Position numbers and translations under genes: made by a program. A stretch of 64,000 nt of DNA from Actinomucor elegans (Eukaryota > Mucoromycota > Mucoromycetes > Mucorales > Mucoraceae): positions 930,001 through 994,000 of the forward strand of contig JAMSLZ010000005.1 of assembly GCA_026027325.1 (NCBI GenBank), written 5' to 3'. The notes under the pieces were generated by a model. That model worked only from the letters and a program-made list of their open reading frames with translations, ran no database searches and was not told the origin of the DNA. Below are positions 1 through 12,307 of this stretch, piece by piece. How positions within the stretch are numbered: the stretch's first letter is position 1; every line of letters begins with the position of its first letter.

Positions 1-61
1 TTAGCTTATGGCCAGGTATGATTATAAAAGCTGCTGCAGTGGTGCTATCCTCAAAAACAAT

Positions 62-1014
62 TCAAATTTGAGTTACACTGTTGAATGTGGTAACAGCAAT
101 CGTATCGATTTTAGTGATTGTCAGAGTTGTGGAGACAATGGTAGAAGCAATGATCGTAGTATTAGTCGCAGTGGTAAATCCGGGTGTAGTACGGGGTGTA
201 ACAGTTACTAATCCAGGTGTATAACTTTCTATCGCATTGAAATCATTGAAGAAATCGCAATTTCCATCAAAGGCTTTGAAGCTACGAACTCGAACATTAG
301 GCTCTAATACTAAATAGTGGTTGGCAAAGACAGCACCTACTGTGCCATCTGAGCCCTGAATACCGACAAAATCTGGAATAGATATATTATTAGCATACAG
401 CGTCAGTAAACTGCATTAAAACGAGTACCTTGAGGCGCGAGGATGAAATCGCCCAATAACTGTCATTATAAAACCGAACATCATAGAAATACTCATCAGA
501 ATAAGATCCCTGTAGATTAAGGGGGGTACAAGCACCAAATTGTACTGCAAACTCTCATACTAATGCTGGAATGAATGGTGCTGGTGCTTAAGGTACCTGA
601 TGTAAAATCAATAGTGGCTTATAAAAACAGCAATTGATTAGTTTACAAACTGCTTTCCTATGATATGGCATATAAACAAGTTGGAAACATATACATGCAT
701 TATAATCAGTTTCAAAGGCTACTTCTTCTGCTACTAGCCCATCCCAAGCACTTTCATTGAACAAGAAAGCAGAAGGGCCCGTCATTTTCCCAGAATATAA
801 AGGACAATTTTCTTTGTTACAAGTGTTCATGGCGACAGCATCATAGTTACTGGGGGGGAAGCCTCATCTCTTCAATAGTTTCATTATTTAGCAAAATATC
901 GGCTATACCTCGTTTGGATAGCAAATAATTACTTGATTTGGGTTCAGGTATTGGTGCTGCAAAGGTCTACGAGGTTAAAGAAAGCAAAGTAAACTGTAAT
1001 AATTTGATCTTCAT
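62..1014 (-). pseudogene. Decayed secreted-protein gene
   Basis: Read on the minus strand from an ATG at 1014, the frame opens with a signal-peptide-like stretch (MKIKLLQFTLLSLTS) but codon 16 is TAG (967-969). The same frame then continues through a Cys-containing segment, meets a TAA near 588 and a TGA about 45 nt later, and resumes with readable protein such as FGACTPLNLQGSY. Two later frame changes, near 455 and 410, are needed to go on into APQGTRFNAVY and then IPDFVGIQGSDG, followed by a Thr/Ser-rich tail ending at 62. The coding texture survives in all pieces while stops and frame changes separate them, so this is most likely a pseudogene of a secreted or cell-surface protein. The family is not recognised. 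A recent assembly error cannot explain all the lesions. Introns could explain at most one or two of them. Confidence 0.6.
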
Positions 1015-2837
1015 AGCTGTAGTTATAAGAAGGGAAGAATATGAATCAAAGTAAAAAGGATGTGTATGGGTCACATTCCTTTCTTTTAATAGAGCACGGT
1101 TCTACTATTATTATATTTGTTGGTTATAATCATGTTTCTATACAACAATTATGTAAATAAACAATCATACTAGCTGTATAATTTCTGCCAAAGAAGCTAT
1201 CAAGTCGAAGTATAAACTAAGTAAACAAGTCCATCAATTTAAAATCTAGAAGAGTGCATCGATTCATTTAATGGACATACACTAACATTTCTGCACCAAA
1301 ACAAAGCCGTATTGATAACTAATAGATTTTACTCGAATACTGAGCGCAGCTCGAAGTACAACAAGGTTCAAAGGAGAGAAAGGCCTTTTTGATGGGTTGT
1401 ACTATATATCAGGGTCATTTTCTAGAAATGATCCTTTTTTTTTTCATCACTCAAGAAACAAAATATTGTATATGGCTGAAAAGTAGTAACAAAGATCATG
1501 TTCAATTTTTGCTGGATATAAAAATCTTTCATTCTTCAGAAGCCTGCATACCTAACACATATTTAGTCTACTTTTATTTACATGATAGTCTCTCAGTTCC
1601 GCGATATTACAAGTGCATCATAGATAGAAGTTATACTGTGAATGCATGATTACCATTGAACAAAGCAGAAAGTATGAAACGGCTAATTTTTCGTTATTAC
1701 ATATCAACTGCTATGCGTTTTTTTTATAAATAAAGAGCTTTATCACACTTTACAATATTTATGTGATTGACTGCATCTATCCGTTTGTTCCTTTTTCTTT
1801 TCAAGCTGCCTGTAATGATGTAGTGGTGATAAATGTGTGTATGGGAGAGAGGAGAAAAAGACACATATTTCAATCAGCGCAAGCCAACGAAATGAATGTA
1901 CTCGCCGATTAATAATTTTCCACCCAGCAAGATGCTAGAAATCACACATTATAATATAGAAAGACAAGGGATTTTAAGAGCTCGATATGAACTGAACAAT
2001 ATAAAATTTGCTTTGGAATAATGTAGCTGGTGTACACAAGTAAACTATTGCCTTGAAGAATAAAAAAATGTTGTATATTTAGAGCCACTTATTCCTTGAC
2101 TACGTCAAGATATAATTACATAACGAAAGGCATTTAAAATAATACCCCGCTTTTATATTAATCAAAGTTATATCTTCAATTGTTGTACCAAATGCAGTTG
2201 TAATGAGGCGGCGGTATTTTGTTGTCAAGGAACACCATGAACGTCGGCCAATGAAATCGACCCATAATATGTTGTGCAAATTCAAAAAAGAATTGTATTC
2301 ACTGTTACTATGGGTTCTTCAAAATGGTTAAAATAAATCATAGCGAGACAAACAGGTGCTAGCTAAATTTTTCATTAAATACTGAAATTACAGAATAAAT
2401 TTCGCAGATATACTTGATACAGTGTGATCTCTCGGCTTAGTCTTGGTGATTGATGAAGTGCATACGAGACAATATATACTTCATTGCTGCATCAAGAACC
2501 ACAGTCAGTGAACGCGTCATATTGGTTGGGTTAAATATGCACAATCCATTATATTTTTGCCACTAACATATAACATCTCATCCATGGGAAAGCATTTGAT
2601 ATTACCGCGTATTGTGCGCTACCTTATTATGATGATTATATCAGCAGTCTTTTTTTTTTTTTGCATTCATCTATGTGAACACGTCCCTTTACTTAATAGT
2701 AATAATGAATTCAGATGTAACCATTACACCACCAGGAACAATAAAAAAAAAATAAGCTTACCACGTGCAATGAGAATAAATTCAGGTCCATACCCAAGTA
2801 CTGATAGCAACTCTTTTCTCTTCTTTCAACCAAGGCA
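1015..2837. other. Intergenic, AT-rich
   Basis: No convincing gene. Short open frames here lack coding texture. A weak match to the dispersed repeat core lies near 2430-2500. An E-box-like CACGTG sits at about 2762, 75 bp upstream of the next start codon. Confidence 0.5.
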
Positions 2838-3638
2838 ATGTATAACGCGACAGTCAAAAAAGTGCAACCACATTCAACCTCAAAATTAACTCCTGATTCT
2901 TCAATGGATGCTTCATCCAATCGCAGTGATGATGATCTACAGAAACCCTTAAAATATAAAACGTCTGTCAAAAGTCTCAACCGTATCCCCAGACCCAGCA
3001 AAAGCGAAACAACCAACAAAAACGCGACAGTACGTCCAAGAAAGCGAGTGACAAGCAGTCCCAACAATACCGCGACTGTCGCTACCATAAAGCCTCAAGT
3101 GACAGCGATACCAGAAGAACAAGAACTAGATAATCTTTCCTCAAAACTAAGATCCACATTTATAGATGTGATTGATGCATCGTCTACTATCAAGACAGAT
3201 GATGATATGATCGATAGCATCAAGAATCAATTGGATGCACAGTCAATACGTATACGCCGATTAGAACGAGCGCTCAAAGAAAAGGATGAACAGCTAATAA
3301 AAGGGGATGATGAAAAGACTTTGTCGGCACTACTGGCGCGCTATCCGCAATCGATGCAGTTGTATCGAAAACAAGTGGAAAAAGATCAATTCAATCGACA
3401 GCTGGAAACCTGCATAGATCAGTTTGAAAATCAAAAGCAACGGATGATGGAAGAATATCATCGCAATTTTGAGTTATTAAAGATTAAGTATCGAAGCCGA
3501 TTTGACGATATTGTCGAGAGAATGATCAGTGATCCTTCAAGGCTGGATGATGAATGGGCAAGAAGAGTGAAAAAAGATGCGGATGATCGTATTGAAGAGT
3601 TTAAAAGAAGAGTTTTGAGCCAGAGAACCATTAAATAG
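2838..3638 (+). CDS. Coiled-coil protein, unknown function
   Basis: Single-exon frame of 266 residues with clear coding texture. Residues 1-95 are Ser/Thr/Lys/Arg-rich and probably disordered (a stretch such as SLNRIPRPSKS is typical). From about residue 98 to the end the protein is strongly helical and charged, with heptad-like patterns (IRIRRLERALKEKDEQL; later QFENQKQRMMEEYHR), so it is probably a dimerising coiled coil. There is no signal peptide, membrane segment or catalytic motif. I do not recognise the family. The ATG at 2838 is used because the frame is not convincingly coding upstream. A spliced upstream exon cannot be excluded. A polyadenylation-type AATAAA follows 12 nt after the stop. 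Confidence 0.7.
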   Translation: MYNATVKKVQPHSTSKLTPDSSMDASSNRSDDDLQKPLKYKTSVKSLNRIPRPSKSETTNKNATVRPRKRVTSSPNNTATVATIKPQVTAIPEEQELDNLSSKLRSTFIDVIDASSTIKTDDDMIDSIKNQLDAQSIRIRRLERALKEKDEQLIKGDDEKTLSALLARYPQSMQLYRKQVEKDQFNRQLETCIDQFENQKQRMMEEYHRNFELLKIKYRSRFDDIVERMISDPSRLDDEWARRVKKDADDRIEEFKRRVLSQRTIK

Positions 3639-3650
3639 TAAAATTGTTGT

Positions 3651-3656
3651 AATAAA
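3651..3656 (+). terminator. Polyadenylation-type signal AATAAA
   Basis: AATAAA lies 12 nt after the stop of the coiled-coil gene. It is assigned by position and motif only. Confidence 0.45.
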
Positions 3657-6439
3657 TCTGTGTATATAAATATAATATCATACTCGATTATTTTCTTGAG
3701 CTTTTTTTATTTATTTATTTCAAAGGAGTTCTCGTATATGTCGAATAAAAATGGTTTATATAACTTTCTTCTCAGAATCAAATAGCTGGTCATTCAGTAC
3801 GTGTACCGAGACCCGTAATCGTTTGGTTATGCTCATCGTAATCAATCCAACGTATTCGTTGAAAAATACAAACATAAATCTCAGCTGAAAACACAAGTTG
3901 GTGACTTCAAAGGGAGAGTCGTAAATATTATTATTATTATTTTTTTTTTTTTGTATATTGAATTTTCATAAATATACTGTTGTATTAGAAGATTCAATAC
4001 AGTATCCTTACCTTTGAGACGAAGGTAACTAGATTACAAGTGCAAACTAATATAAAACTCGGCTGTATTTAAATTATTACCACGACGCCGCAATTCCTAG
4101 ATCCTTCTTAGACATTTGCTTAGTGCTTTATCTAGGGCTTGAGCTACTTGCTTGGATTAATTATTTCAAGCTTTAATTCCAAATTGTGTGGTGGACATAT
4201 AAAAATTACTAGTGATAGAGGAAGGGTTCTTACGTTTCGAGGCTTTCGACAGCTTCAGTTTTAGATTCGTATACTAAGATTCAGCTCTATATAGAATTGA
4301 GCCCAGTGCCCCTTCCCCAATAAAAGACCCTCTATACTCAAGGGACATGGCCTTGTTTGCATCATAGACAGTCTTTTAGACGTGTAATACTCAGCCCTCT
4401 TGAATTCTGTTTTGGTAGTATCTTTGGATTAGGAAGCCTGCAATTCTCATACCATACCATTCAAGCTATCACGTTGATTGCTTTCAAGAAAGAGTTTCAA
4501 ATAGTTCCCTTTGATGATCTACCAGTTGCAGAACACTTTTGGTACATTAAGAAAAAATTATTTCAAGACTGTTACTTAGGGCCCCGTTTCTGTTCGTCAT
4601 AATGTTTTTTTTTTGGGAATAACAGAGTGTGGATGACGTGGACTGGGAATGAGAACATATATACATCAGTTTAAAAACGTATATCTTTTACTTTTTCCTT
4701 TTTCGTTGCTTCAAGAACTATTTATCTATATATATGTTTAATGTGCCAATTATTCAAGTCAAAGGTGCTTGGTAATTCGACAAAGAACACCTGGGAATTT
4801 ATGCCATCCTTCTCAAAACGATCACCATGCATTTTGCCTATGTCAATAGCATTAATTATGAAAAATTTGTCTTGTATGTTGTAGCATCGAAAAACTTCGC
4901 TGCAGTTCATTGATCATCAGCAATTCACACATGATTACTTTGTATATAGAGACTTATTACTGCCCTTAGGGATGGAAACTCACTCTATTTTATGCATTGG
5001 CTTCAACTGTGTTTTATAATAGCGACAACAAGTTGATACGCAAAAAAGCGCATCACCAAAGCGTTAAAGTATGAGTATGCGCAAAAACGGTATAAAGATT
5101 GGTTGTATTCTCTTTCATTTCAAGAAAGTCTTTTTTTTGGTTTTTTGAAATACGACCATTGTTTACCTATTTGTATATATAGACATATGTTCTATGGTAT
5201 CACTCATCTTTAATAATAAAATATGTCCCTAAAATGCAATTTAAACGTTCACCAGAAAATATTACAAATGTGAATAATAATTGATCCAAGGGTACACTCT
5301 TCTCTTTTTTTAAAAAAAATTGTTTAGCTCTAGATCTGTCGACTAATCACGGTTCAATATCACTTCCGATCAAGAGTTTATGCTCATAATGTAATCTTTC
5401 ATGTATTTAAATAGTTACTTTCACTGTATGTGTTATACAGTTTAGCGACAAACTAGGCGTGTATGATTGAAGCTGGTACTTTTTTTTTTCAACTGAGAAT
5501 AATAAATGGTATCGCAAGCACAGTTCATGGTCAAATTTAGTACAATTTAAGCTTGTACTGTACTACAGTAAAAAAAAAAAAAAAAAAAAAAAAAGTACAA
5601 ATAGTTGGGGCCTGTGCACTCAGCAGTATATTTTATGTTTGCAACAATCACATTGTTTATCAGATCTACTGTGAAGGTTTGAATTAGGGATATTTCTCTC
5701 GTACATACATATTACCATAACCTTCATATCAAGTGAAACAATAAACAAAGGCACATTCAACTGAAGAGTTAAAAGATCATACACATAAAAAAAACGATTA
5801 TTTGATTCTGCATCAAAAGTCTAGAATCGAAGCAACACGTTACTAAAATTCATTCGCACGTACAAAGGCTTCCGGATTCTTTTGATTTACTCGCGTGTAT
5901 AGCCCATGTTATCTCGCTGGGACGATCTATTCATCCCAGATTGGCAAGTAACTAGTGCATTTTTGTGAGACGCTAGAAATGTTGGGAAGGTCCATGTAAT
6001 ATAAGAACGACGGAATCTTTCTTTGGTTAAATGTACAGCTAATATTGATGAGTGATGATACCCAAAAATAGTAGAAACCCCAATTGAATTTTCTAAGCAA
6101 CGCCGCCAGAACTAAATCATGTAAACGTACGATTTCTTCTAGGCCATCCTCCGAGCTTACTTAACAATTTTTTTTTAAAACGGAGCAGGCATTCTCTACG
6201 CACAAGCATCCGTTCTTGCATGATTCAGATAAGCCTGATTGTTTATTTATCTTTTCTACCTGTGTGAATATATCAAATACAATTACCTTTTGGTGTGGGA
6301 AGCATCTATACGATCTTTTTTTTTTCGATAATGATTAGCGATTGTTACGCGTTTTAACGTCTTTTCTTTTGATCACGGCTGGCTGAGTTAAATCATTTTT
6401 CAAAGTGAGTGAGACAGTTGCATAAACCCAAAGGGTACC
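3657..6439. other. Intergenic, AT-rich
   Basis: No supported gene. It contains a run of 25 A at 5570-5594 and a weak repeat-core match near 5340-5395. A frame at 4357-4602 starts at TTG and has only mild coding texture. Confidence 0.5.
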
Positions 6440-6446
6440 TATAAAG
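6440..6446 (+). promoter_or_regulatory. TATA-like element of glycogen phosphorylase
   Basis: TATAAAG lies about 64-70 nt upstream of the ATG at 6510, flanked by AAAGGG repeats. Assignment is by motif and distance. Confidence 0.45.
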
Positions 6447-6509
6447 GGTTTAATTCTAGTCCAAAACTTGTTTATACTACTCTTTTTCTTTTAAAGCATT
6501 CTTTTTTAA

Positions 6510-9155
6510 ATGAGTACAACACCTACTTCTTCTAGACCTCGCCGTCTATCTATGCCTAAACTGACGCGTCGTTTGACAAATGTGGTGATTCATGTTGATA
6601 ACGATGACAATGTCGAACCTGTTACACCTACTAGTGTTCCTTTGCGTCAATCAACCTACAAGGAATTGGATGAAAAGGCTGAATCCACCTGGAAGAAGCA
6701 TATTGTGCCTGAAAAGAATGATACTGAATCCATCGAAAATGATATTGTTCATCATACCATCACTACCCTCTGCCGTGGTGTCTACAACCTTGATAAGCTA
6801 GCTGTGTATCAGGCCACTGCCCATTCCGTTCGTGATCGTCTTCTGGAAGACTGGAATATCACCCAAGAAGCCTTGCACAAAGAGAATCCTAAACGTTGCT
6901 ATTATATGTCGATGGAATTCTTAATTGGTCGAGCTCTAGATAACGCGTTAAATTGCCTCCATGTCAAGAAAAACTATAGCCAAAGCGTAGATAACCTTGG
7001 TTTCAATCTTGAAGATCTTCTTCATGAGGAAAAGGATGCTGCACTTGGTAACGGTGGTCTTGGTCGTCTTGCTGCTTGCTACATGGATTCTACTGCCACT
7101 CAAGATTATCCTACATGGGGTTATGGTCTTCGTTATCAATACGGTATCTTCAAACAAATCATCAAGGACGGCTATCAGAACGAAATGCCTGACTACTGGC
7201 TCAACTTTAATAATCCTTGGGAATTCCCTCGTGCTGATGTCCGCTATGAGGTTCGCTTTCACGGTTACGTAGCTACAAAGGTAAACGAGAGAGGTGAAAC
7301 GCGTATGTCTTGGGAAGGCGGCGATCGGGTTCAAGCGATGGCCTATGATGTTCCTATTCCTGGCTTTGCTACAAAAACTTGCGGCAACATTCGTCTTTGG
7401 GCCTCCAAACCTTTGAACACGTTTGATTTTGATTCCTTCAATGCAGGTGACTATGAAAAATCGGTTGCTGAACAAACCAATGCTCAAAACTTGACCTCTG
7501 TTCTTTACCCTAACGATAATCACTTGGTTGGTAAGGAACTTCGATTGAAGCAAGAGTACTTTTTTGTTAGCGCTTCTCTTCAAGATATCATCCATCGTTT
7601 CAAGTGCGCCAACCGTCCTTGGAAGGATTTCCCCCAGAAGGTTGCTGTTCAAATGAACGACACGCATCCTACTTTGGCTGTACCTGAACTGCAGCGTATT
7701 TTGGTTGATATTGAGGGTTTGGAGTGGGATGATGCTTGGGATATTGTAACTCATACTTTTGGTTTCACAAACCACACTGTTTTGCCCGAGGCTCTGGAGT
7801 GCTGGTCTGTGCCCATGTTGGAAAAGATCCTACCTCGTCATATGCAGATCATTTATGATATCAACCTCTTCTTTTTGCAAAAGGTAGAAAAGAACTTTTC
7901 TCCAGACCGTGAACTATTGAAGCGCGTCTCTATTATTGAAGAAAGCTCCCCTCAACAAGTTCGTATGGCTTATTTGGCAGTCGTGGGTTCTCATACGGTG
8001 AACGGTGTAGCCGCTCTTCACTCGGACTTGATCCGAAAGAACCTCTTTAGCGATTTTGTAAAGTATTATGGCCCTGAAAAATTCACCAACATCACCAATG
8101 GTATTACGCCTCGTCGCTGGTTATATCAAGCTAACCCTGGACTTCGAGAATTGATTACTAAAACACTCGGTTCTGAAGAATGGGCAACCAAGTTAGATCT
8201 TCTCCAGGGTTTGAAAAAGCATGCTGACGATGCCGCTTTCCAAGAGGTATGGGCCAATGTCAAGCTCCAAAACAAGAAACGTTTGGCTGATTGGATCAAG
8301 ACCAACATGGGTGTTACTGTTGATTATCATGCTCTCTTTGATATCCAAGTCAAGCGTATTCATGAATACAAGCGTCAATACATGAACATTTTGAGCGTTA
8401 TTTACCGCTATCAAAGCCTCAAGAGGATGGCTCCAGAACATGTTGCACAACAAGTGCCACGCGTTGTTATCTTTGGTGGTAAGGCTGCTCCTGGTTACTA
8501 TATTGCCAAGTTGGTAATCAAGTTGATCAACAGTGCTGCTGAGGTCATCAACAAAGATCCTGCTATTCAAGGCATGCTGAAGGTCGTCTTTATCCCCGAT
8601 TACAATGTGTCACTCGCTGAAATCATTGTGCCTGCATCTGATATTTCTCAACATATCTCTACTGCAGGCACTGAAGCTTCTGGTACCTCCAACATGAAGT
8701 TTGTTCTCAATGGTGGTTTGATTCTAGGTACTGTGGATGGTGCTAATATCGAGATAGGTGAGCAGATTGGAGCTGAAAATATCTTTATGTTTGGTGTTCT
8801 CTCAGATGATGTGGATGATATTCGCCACAATCAAAAGTATCATGGTGTTCTCATGGACCCTAGTCTTCAAGTGGTCATTGATTCTATTCAAAGCGGTGCT
8901 TTCGGTGATCCCTCCATTTTTGGCCCTCTCATCAATACATTGACCTATGGTGGCGATTACTATCTCATTTCTGCTGATTTCAAGTCCTATCTTCAAAAAC
9001 ACACCGAGGTTGATGATACCTATAGAGACAGGGCTTCTTGGAACAAGAAATCAATCATGTGTACTGCTGGCATGGGCTTCTTTTCTTCTGATAGAGCTGT
9101 ACGTGAATACGCCGATAAAATCTGGAAATTGAAGCCATTCAAAGTAACTGTATAA
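6510..9155 (+). CDS. GPH1: Glycogen phosphorylase
   Basis: Uninterrupted frame of 881 residues, the usual length for eukaryotic glycogen phosphorylase (GT35). It cleaves alpha-1,4 glucosyl units from glycogen with phosphate to give glucose-1-phosphate in the cytosol. The pyridoxal-phosphate site is clear: EASGTSNMKF with the Schiff-base lysine at about residue 730, then GTVDGANIEI. Further signatures include GNGGLGRLAACY, YGLRYQYGIF and QMNDTHPTL. The N-terminus carries two basic phosphorylation-type sites, RRLS (Ser14) and RRLT (Thr23). Fungal phosphorylases are activated by N-terminal phosphorylation, so these are candidate switch residues (inference). The gene stands alone with large flanking gaps and has no intron, unlike most neighbours. 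Long antisense frames inside it are shadows of its codon use. Confidence 0.97.
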   Translation: MSTTPTSSRPRRLSMPKLTRRLTNVVIHVDNDDNVEPVTPTSVPLRQSTYKELDEKAESTWKKHIVPEKNDTESIENDIVHHTITTLCRGVYNLDKLAVYQATAHSVRDRLLEDWNITQEALHKENPKRCYYMSMEFLIGRALDNALNCLHVKKNYSQSVDNLGFNLEDLLHEEKDAALGNGGLGRLAACYMDSTATQDYPTWGYGLRYQYGIFKQIIKDGYQNEMPDYWLNFNNPWEFPRADVRYEVRFHGYVATKVNERGETRMSWEGGDRVQAMAYDVPIPGFATKTCGNIRLWASKPLNTFDFDSFNAGDYEKSVAEQTNAQNLTSVLYPNDNHLVGKELRLKQEYFFVSASLQDIIHRFKCANRPWKDFPQKVAVQMNDTHPTLAVPELQRILVDIEGLEWDDAWDIVTHTFGFTNHTVLPEALECWSVPMLEKILPRHMQIIYDINLFFLQKVEKNFSPDRELLKRVSIIEESSPQQVRMAYLAVVGSHTVNGVAALHSDLIRKNLFSDFVKYYGPEKFTNITNGITPRRWLYQANPGLRELITKTLGSEEWATKLDLLQGLKKHADDAAFQEVWANVKLQNKKRLADWIKTNMGVTVDYHALFDIQVKRIHEYKRQYMNILSVIYRYQSLKRMAPEHVAQQVPRVVIFGGKAAPGYYIAKLVIKLINSAAEVINKDPAIQGMLKVVFIPDYNVSLAEIIVPASDISQHISTAGTEASGTSNMKFVLNGGLILGTVDGANIEIGEQIGAENIFMFGVLSDDVDDIRHNQKYHGVLMDPSLQVVIDSIQSGAFGDPSIFGPLINTLTYGGDYYLISADFKSYLQKHTEVDDTYRDRASWNKKSIMCTAGMGFFSSDRAVREYADKIWKLKPFKVTV

Positions 9156-9161
9156 TTTTTA

Positions 9162-9167
9162 AATAAA
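9162..9167 (+). terminator. Polyadenylation-type signal AATAAA
   Basis: AATAAA lies 6 nt after the glycogen phosphorylase stop codon. A downstream T-rich tract follows. Confidence 0.4.
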
Positions 9168-11244
9168 CTGTCCGTTTGTCTTGTAATCACCAAGACTCTT
9201 GATGAAAACAAGCGTGTGTACATATGTCTAAATTAGAGCATGATTTCTCTCTTTTGTGTCATGATAGTTTTGTCTTATAATGTTTTTACATCATTTGTAA
9301 TCCGACAAAGCTTTGATGATTCAAACGTATATATATATATATGATTGGATTTATATATACGCAAAGAAGGATGGATAAACCCATACTGGGTTATCTAGAA
9401 ACCCAAAACTAGACTTAAGCACTGGCGACATCGCAGAAGAGAGGTGTACCTGATATCTATAATTTCATTAGGTTATTTTCTAAGCAAAACAATTACAAAG
9501 TAGTTTAGTAATAATCTATCGAACGCAATAGCATTTTTATTTTATTATTTCATCAATGAACAGAACCAATATTTTTGTTTATTATACTACTTTTCTTTTC
9601 CTCATGGATAAAACAATATCTCTTTAGTATCAAGCAAGATAATACTTTGAAGAAAAGAGAAAAGCACATGTTACCTCTAAAAAAACGTGATACCAACCCT
9701 AGACATTGGATGCACCTATCTCTTTATGATGAACCAGCTTGTGTTTGACGTAAAAGGCATTGTTATCATGTTTATATATATTCCTAACAAAGCCTGTACT
9801 TTTGTACAAGGCTTCAAGCCACCTATTTCTTCATAAAGACGTTTGCTCAGGTCGAGCTATCTTGATATGAATTATAGTCAAAGCCTCGCTTAATGTATCA
9901 TACTCTGATGGTAGATCATACAAATTTAAATCTCTTTCGTCTCTTCTTTCATTCAAATATAATCTACCAAAGTAAAACACAGTGTATATCGTTAGTATAC
10001 TTCTTGCGTTTGTAAAATATAAAGACAAAATGGACTGCAATAGATATAAATGGACATCGTATGCAAAAGCATCCTGGTGTCTGAGCATACTATCCAAGAA
10101 CAGACACTATAGCATATAGTAAGCGTCGTAATAAATCATTTATCTAGGGCTTGAACAGATTCCACATACATCTTGTATCTTCCATTTGTGCAGTTACCAA
10201 TTAGCACATATGTGCAAAATAACTCCAGTAAACTTTGTCTCTAGCTAGGTACAGAAATTCCCTCTAAACATGAATTACTGATCCAATGTCAGATTAGACG
10301 GAAGATCTGTGAATCTTTTGCACTTGCATGAAAAGTATTATTTACGATGTGAATCAGGAAGGTCCATATTATAATAAAACTGGTTTTTTTTAATCCCTGC
10401 AACTGGACTACCGGTAATATTTATTATTATTAGTCATCTTGTTTAAAGCAATGTATACAAGTCAGAAAATACATCTTTCAATATAATAATTAGGTCCAAA
10501 GACTGCCATATGCAGGAGAACTTTCTGTATTGTATACCTATGAATCAGTCTATTTCATTATCTCAAATATGATATATTTATACAGCCAGTGTTGGTAGGC
10601 CTGCAGAAACGTAATTTCAAATGAGGATTCAATGTGAATATACTTTTTTTTACCATCGTAACAGTTGATCACCATATAGTAGATCATGAAGTTTTTGCCA
10701 TCTCCAAAGAGTCCTCTTCTAGCTCATATCTGATTTCCCAAAATAGATATCAATATAAAGATTCAACATATAATAGTATTGCACATTTTTTTTGTGGCAA
10801 CTTGCATAGTTTATCTGTGAGATAGCAAAAAAGTCATTTTGGCCTTTTTTTAAGAGACTTTAGAAACAGTATTCTATATTAATTTTTGTATTTAGTTGAA
10901 ACGCCCTAGGCGACATGCAATTATTACGCTAGTCCATGTCTGATCGGATAACTGTATCAAGAATATAGTGGTGCGTAATGATAGCCGAAATCATCACTGT
11001 GTTTCAACAACAACAAAAAGGAAGTACTAGCAAACGCTGTCATATTTTTATAGTGATATTCACTGTCTAATGCGTTAAAATAGACAGTCACTATGTTTTA
11101 TCTGTCAAATCGTACTACGGAAGAAGCTCCTTATTTTTGACATATTTGATTTCAAATAGACACCTCTGATTAATACTTTTTGATAATGAATGTATAGATG
11201 AGTTTTGCAGTAAATATGTAGGTGAGTTCTAATGACTGATACAT

Positions 11245-11303
11245 TTCTCGGCTAAAAATGCATCCGATTACTAGCCCATGCTTAGAGTGAACCACTACCA
11301 CAT
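11245..11303 (+). repeat. Dispersed repeat core, copy 1
   Basis: Matches the order of blocks TCTCGG-CTAA / GCATCCGATTACTAG / CATGCTTAGAGTGAACC of the family described in the findings. Moderately diverged. Confidence 0.5.
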
Positions 11304-12060
11304 ATTGGAGTTATTTGGTTGGTGTTACATTATTGTCTGTTGTCGTCTGGTTTTCCGCTGTTTAAGGTTTACTGAAAATGGCAATGTTACACTCAAACTG
11401 ATCGGATCAAATCAATGTTTGGAACTTTTTTGTAGTCTATTTATCTGATGCGAAAGACGAAAAGATTTATTTTCTGTTTTTTTTTATGATTTACGGCATT
11501 ATCTTTTTGTGGGATCGAGAAGTAGTATAAAAGCGAGAGTAATTTTGTAGAACAAAGAAATCATGAATCAGTTTGGTCAGCAACTAGAGCAATACGATTA
11601 CAAGGCAAGGACAATTAATTCTACTTGATGTTTATGTATATATTGCTCATCTTTTTTATATATATATATATTGGGTCATCAATGATAGATGGATCTCCTG
11701 AGTTTACTACATGGATAAAAATGACACTGTATGAAGTGCATATGTACGGAGATACTTGCGAGTGACACAGTTTTCCTTGGATTATTTAAAAAAGTATCTG
11801 ACATTGCACAATTTGGTACCAAAGGTAATACCTTACATTTTTTATTTTGCCGTCGCCATATTTGTTACCATCAAATGTCGTACAAGACAATTGCCAGGCA
11901 TTTAGGGTATGTAACCACTGAATCCATCACAATCATTATTTGGCCGATATATAATAACAGTGCACTTTATTTTATGAGTGGCCATAAAAAAAAGTTGTTG
12001 GCAATTTTTTTTTTTTTTTTTTTTTTTTGCATTGACACATTATTTATGTAATAATTAATA

Positions 12061-12150
12061 GATCTTTCAAGCGATTTTGATCTAATGTCACATTTACTAA
12101 ATGATACAGATCCAGGATGAGTTGTTGCATCTATTAATGCCATTACTGAA
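12061..12150 (+). repeat. Dispersed repeat core, copy 2 (first of a pair)
   Basis: Contains TGATCTAATGTCACATTTA and then GTTGTTGCATCTATTAATGC. The same-orientation partner begins 174 bp later (anchor GCAT at 12127 versus 12301). Confidence 0.6.
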
Positions 12151-12194
12151 TTGAAGTGTGTTAAGTATATAACATTCATTTATGATGAATTAAA

Positions 12195-12307
12195 AATTAT
12201 ATACATTTCAAGCGAATAGGCTTAATGATCCATAGATCTCTTTGTCGATCTTGGTCTAATCATACATTTAATTAGTATTTCATGTTCATGATGAACTGCT
12301 GCATTCA
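12195..12307 (+). repeat. Dispersed repeat core, copy 3 (second of a pair)
   Basis: Contains CGATCTTGGTCTAATCAT, ATTAGTATTTCATG and GATGAACTGCTGCATT. The left extension AATTATATACATTTCAAG is shared in diverged form with the copies at 40.1, 40.3 and 58.9 kb. Confidence 0.65.

Noticed and set aside
4357..4602. 81-codon plus-strand frame
   Set aside because: Starts at TTG, has no promoter, splice partner or recognised motif. Texture is only slightly protein-like.
6948..7775. 275-codon minus-strand frame inside glycogen phosphorylase
   Set aside because: Antisense shadow of a fully conserved gene, with no start context or recognisable domain.
9831..10097. 88-codon minus-strand frame
   Set aside because: TTG start, no homology pattern, isolated in an AT-rich gap. 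It could be a gene fragment but is not supportable.
11527..11631. TATA box followed by a 22-codon frame (ATG 11563) with a possible GC-AG intron
   Set aside because: Joining across the candidate intron gives only 23 residues. No conservation evidence. Noted in the gap description only.
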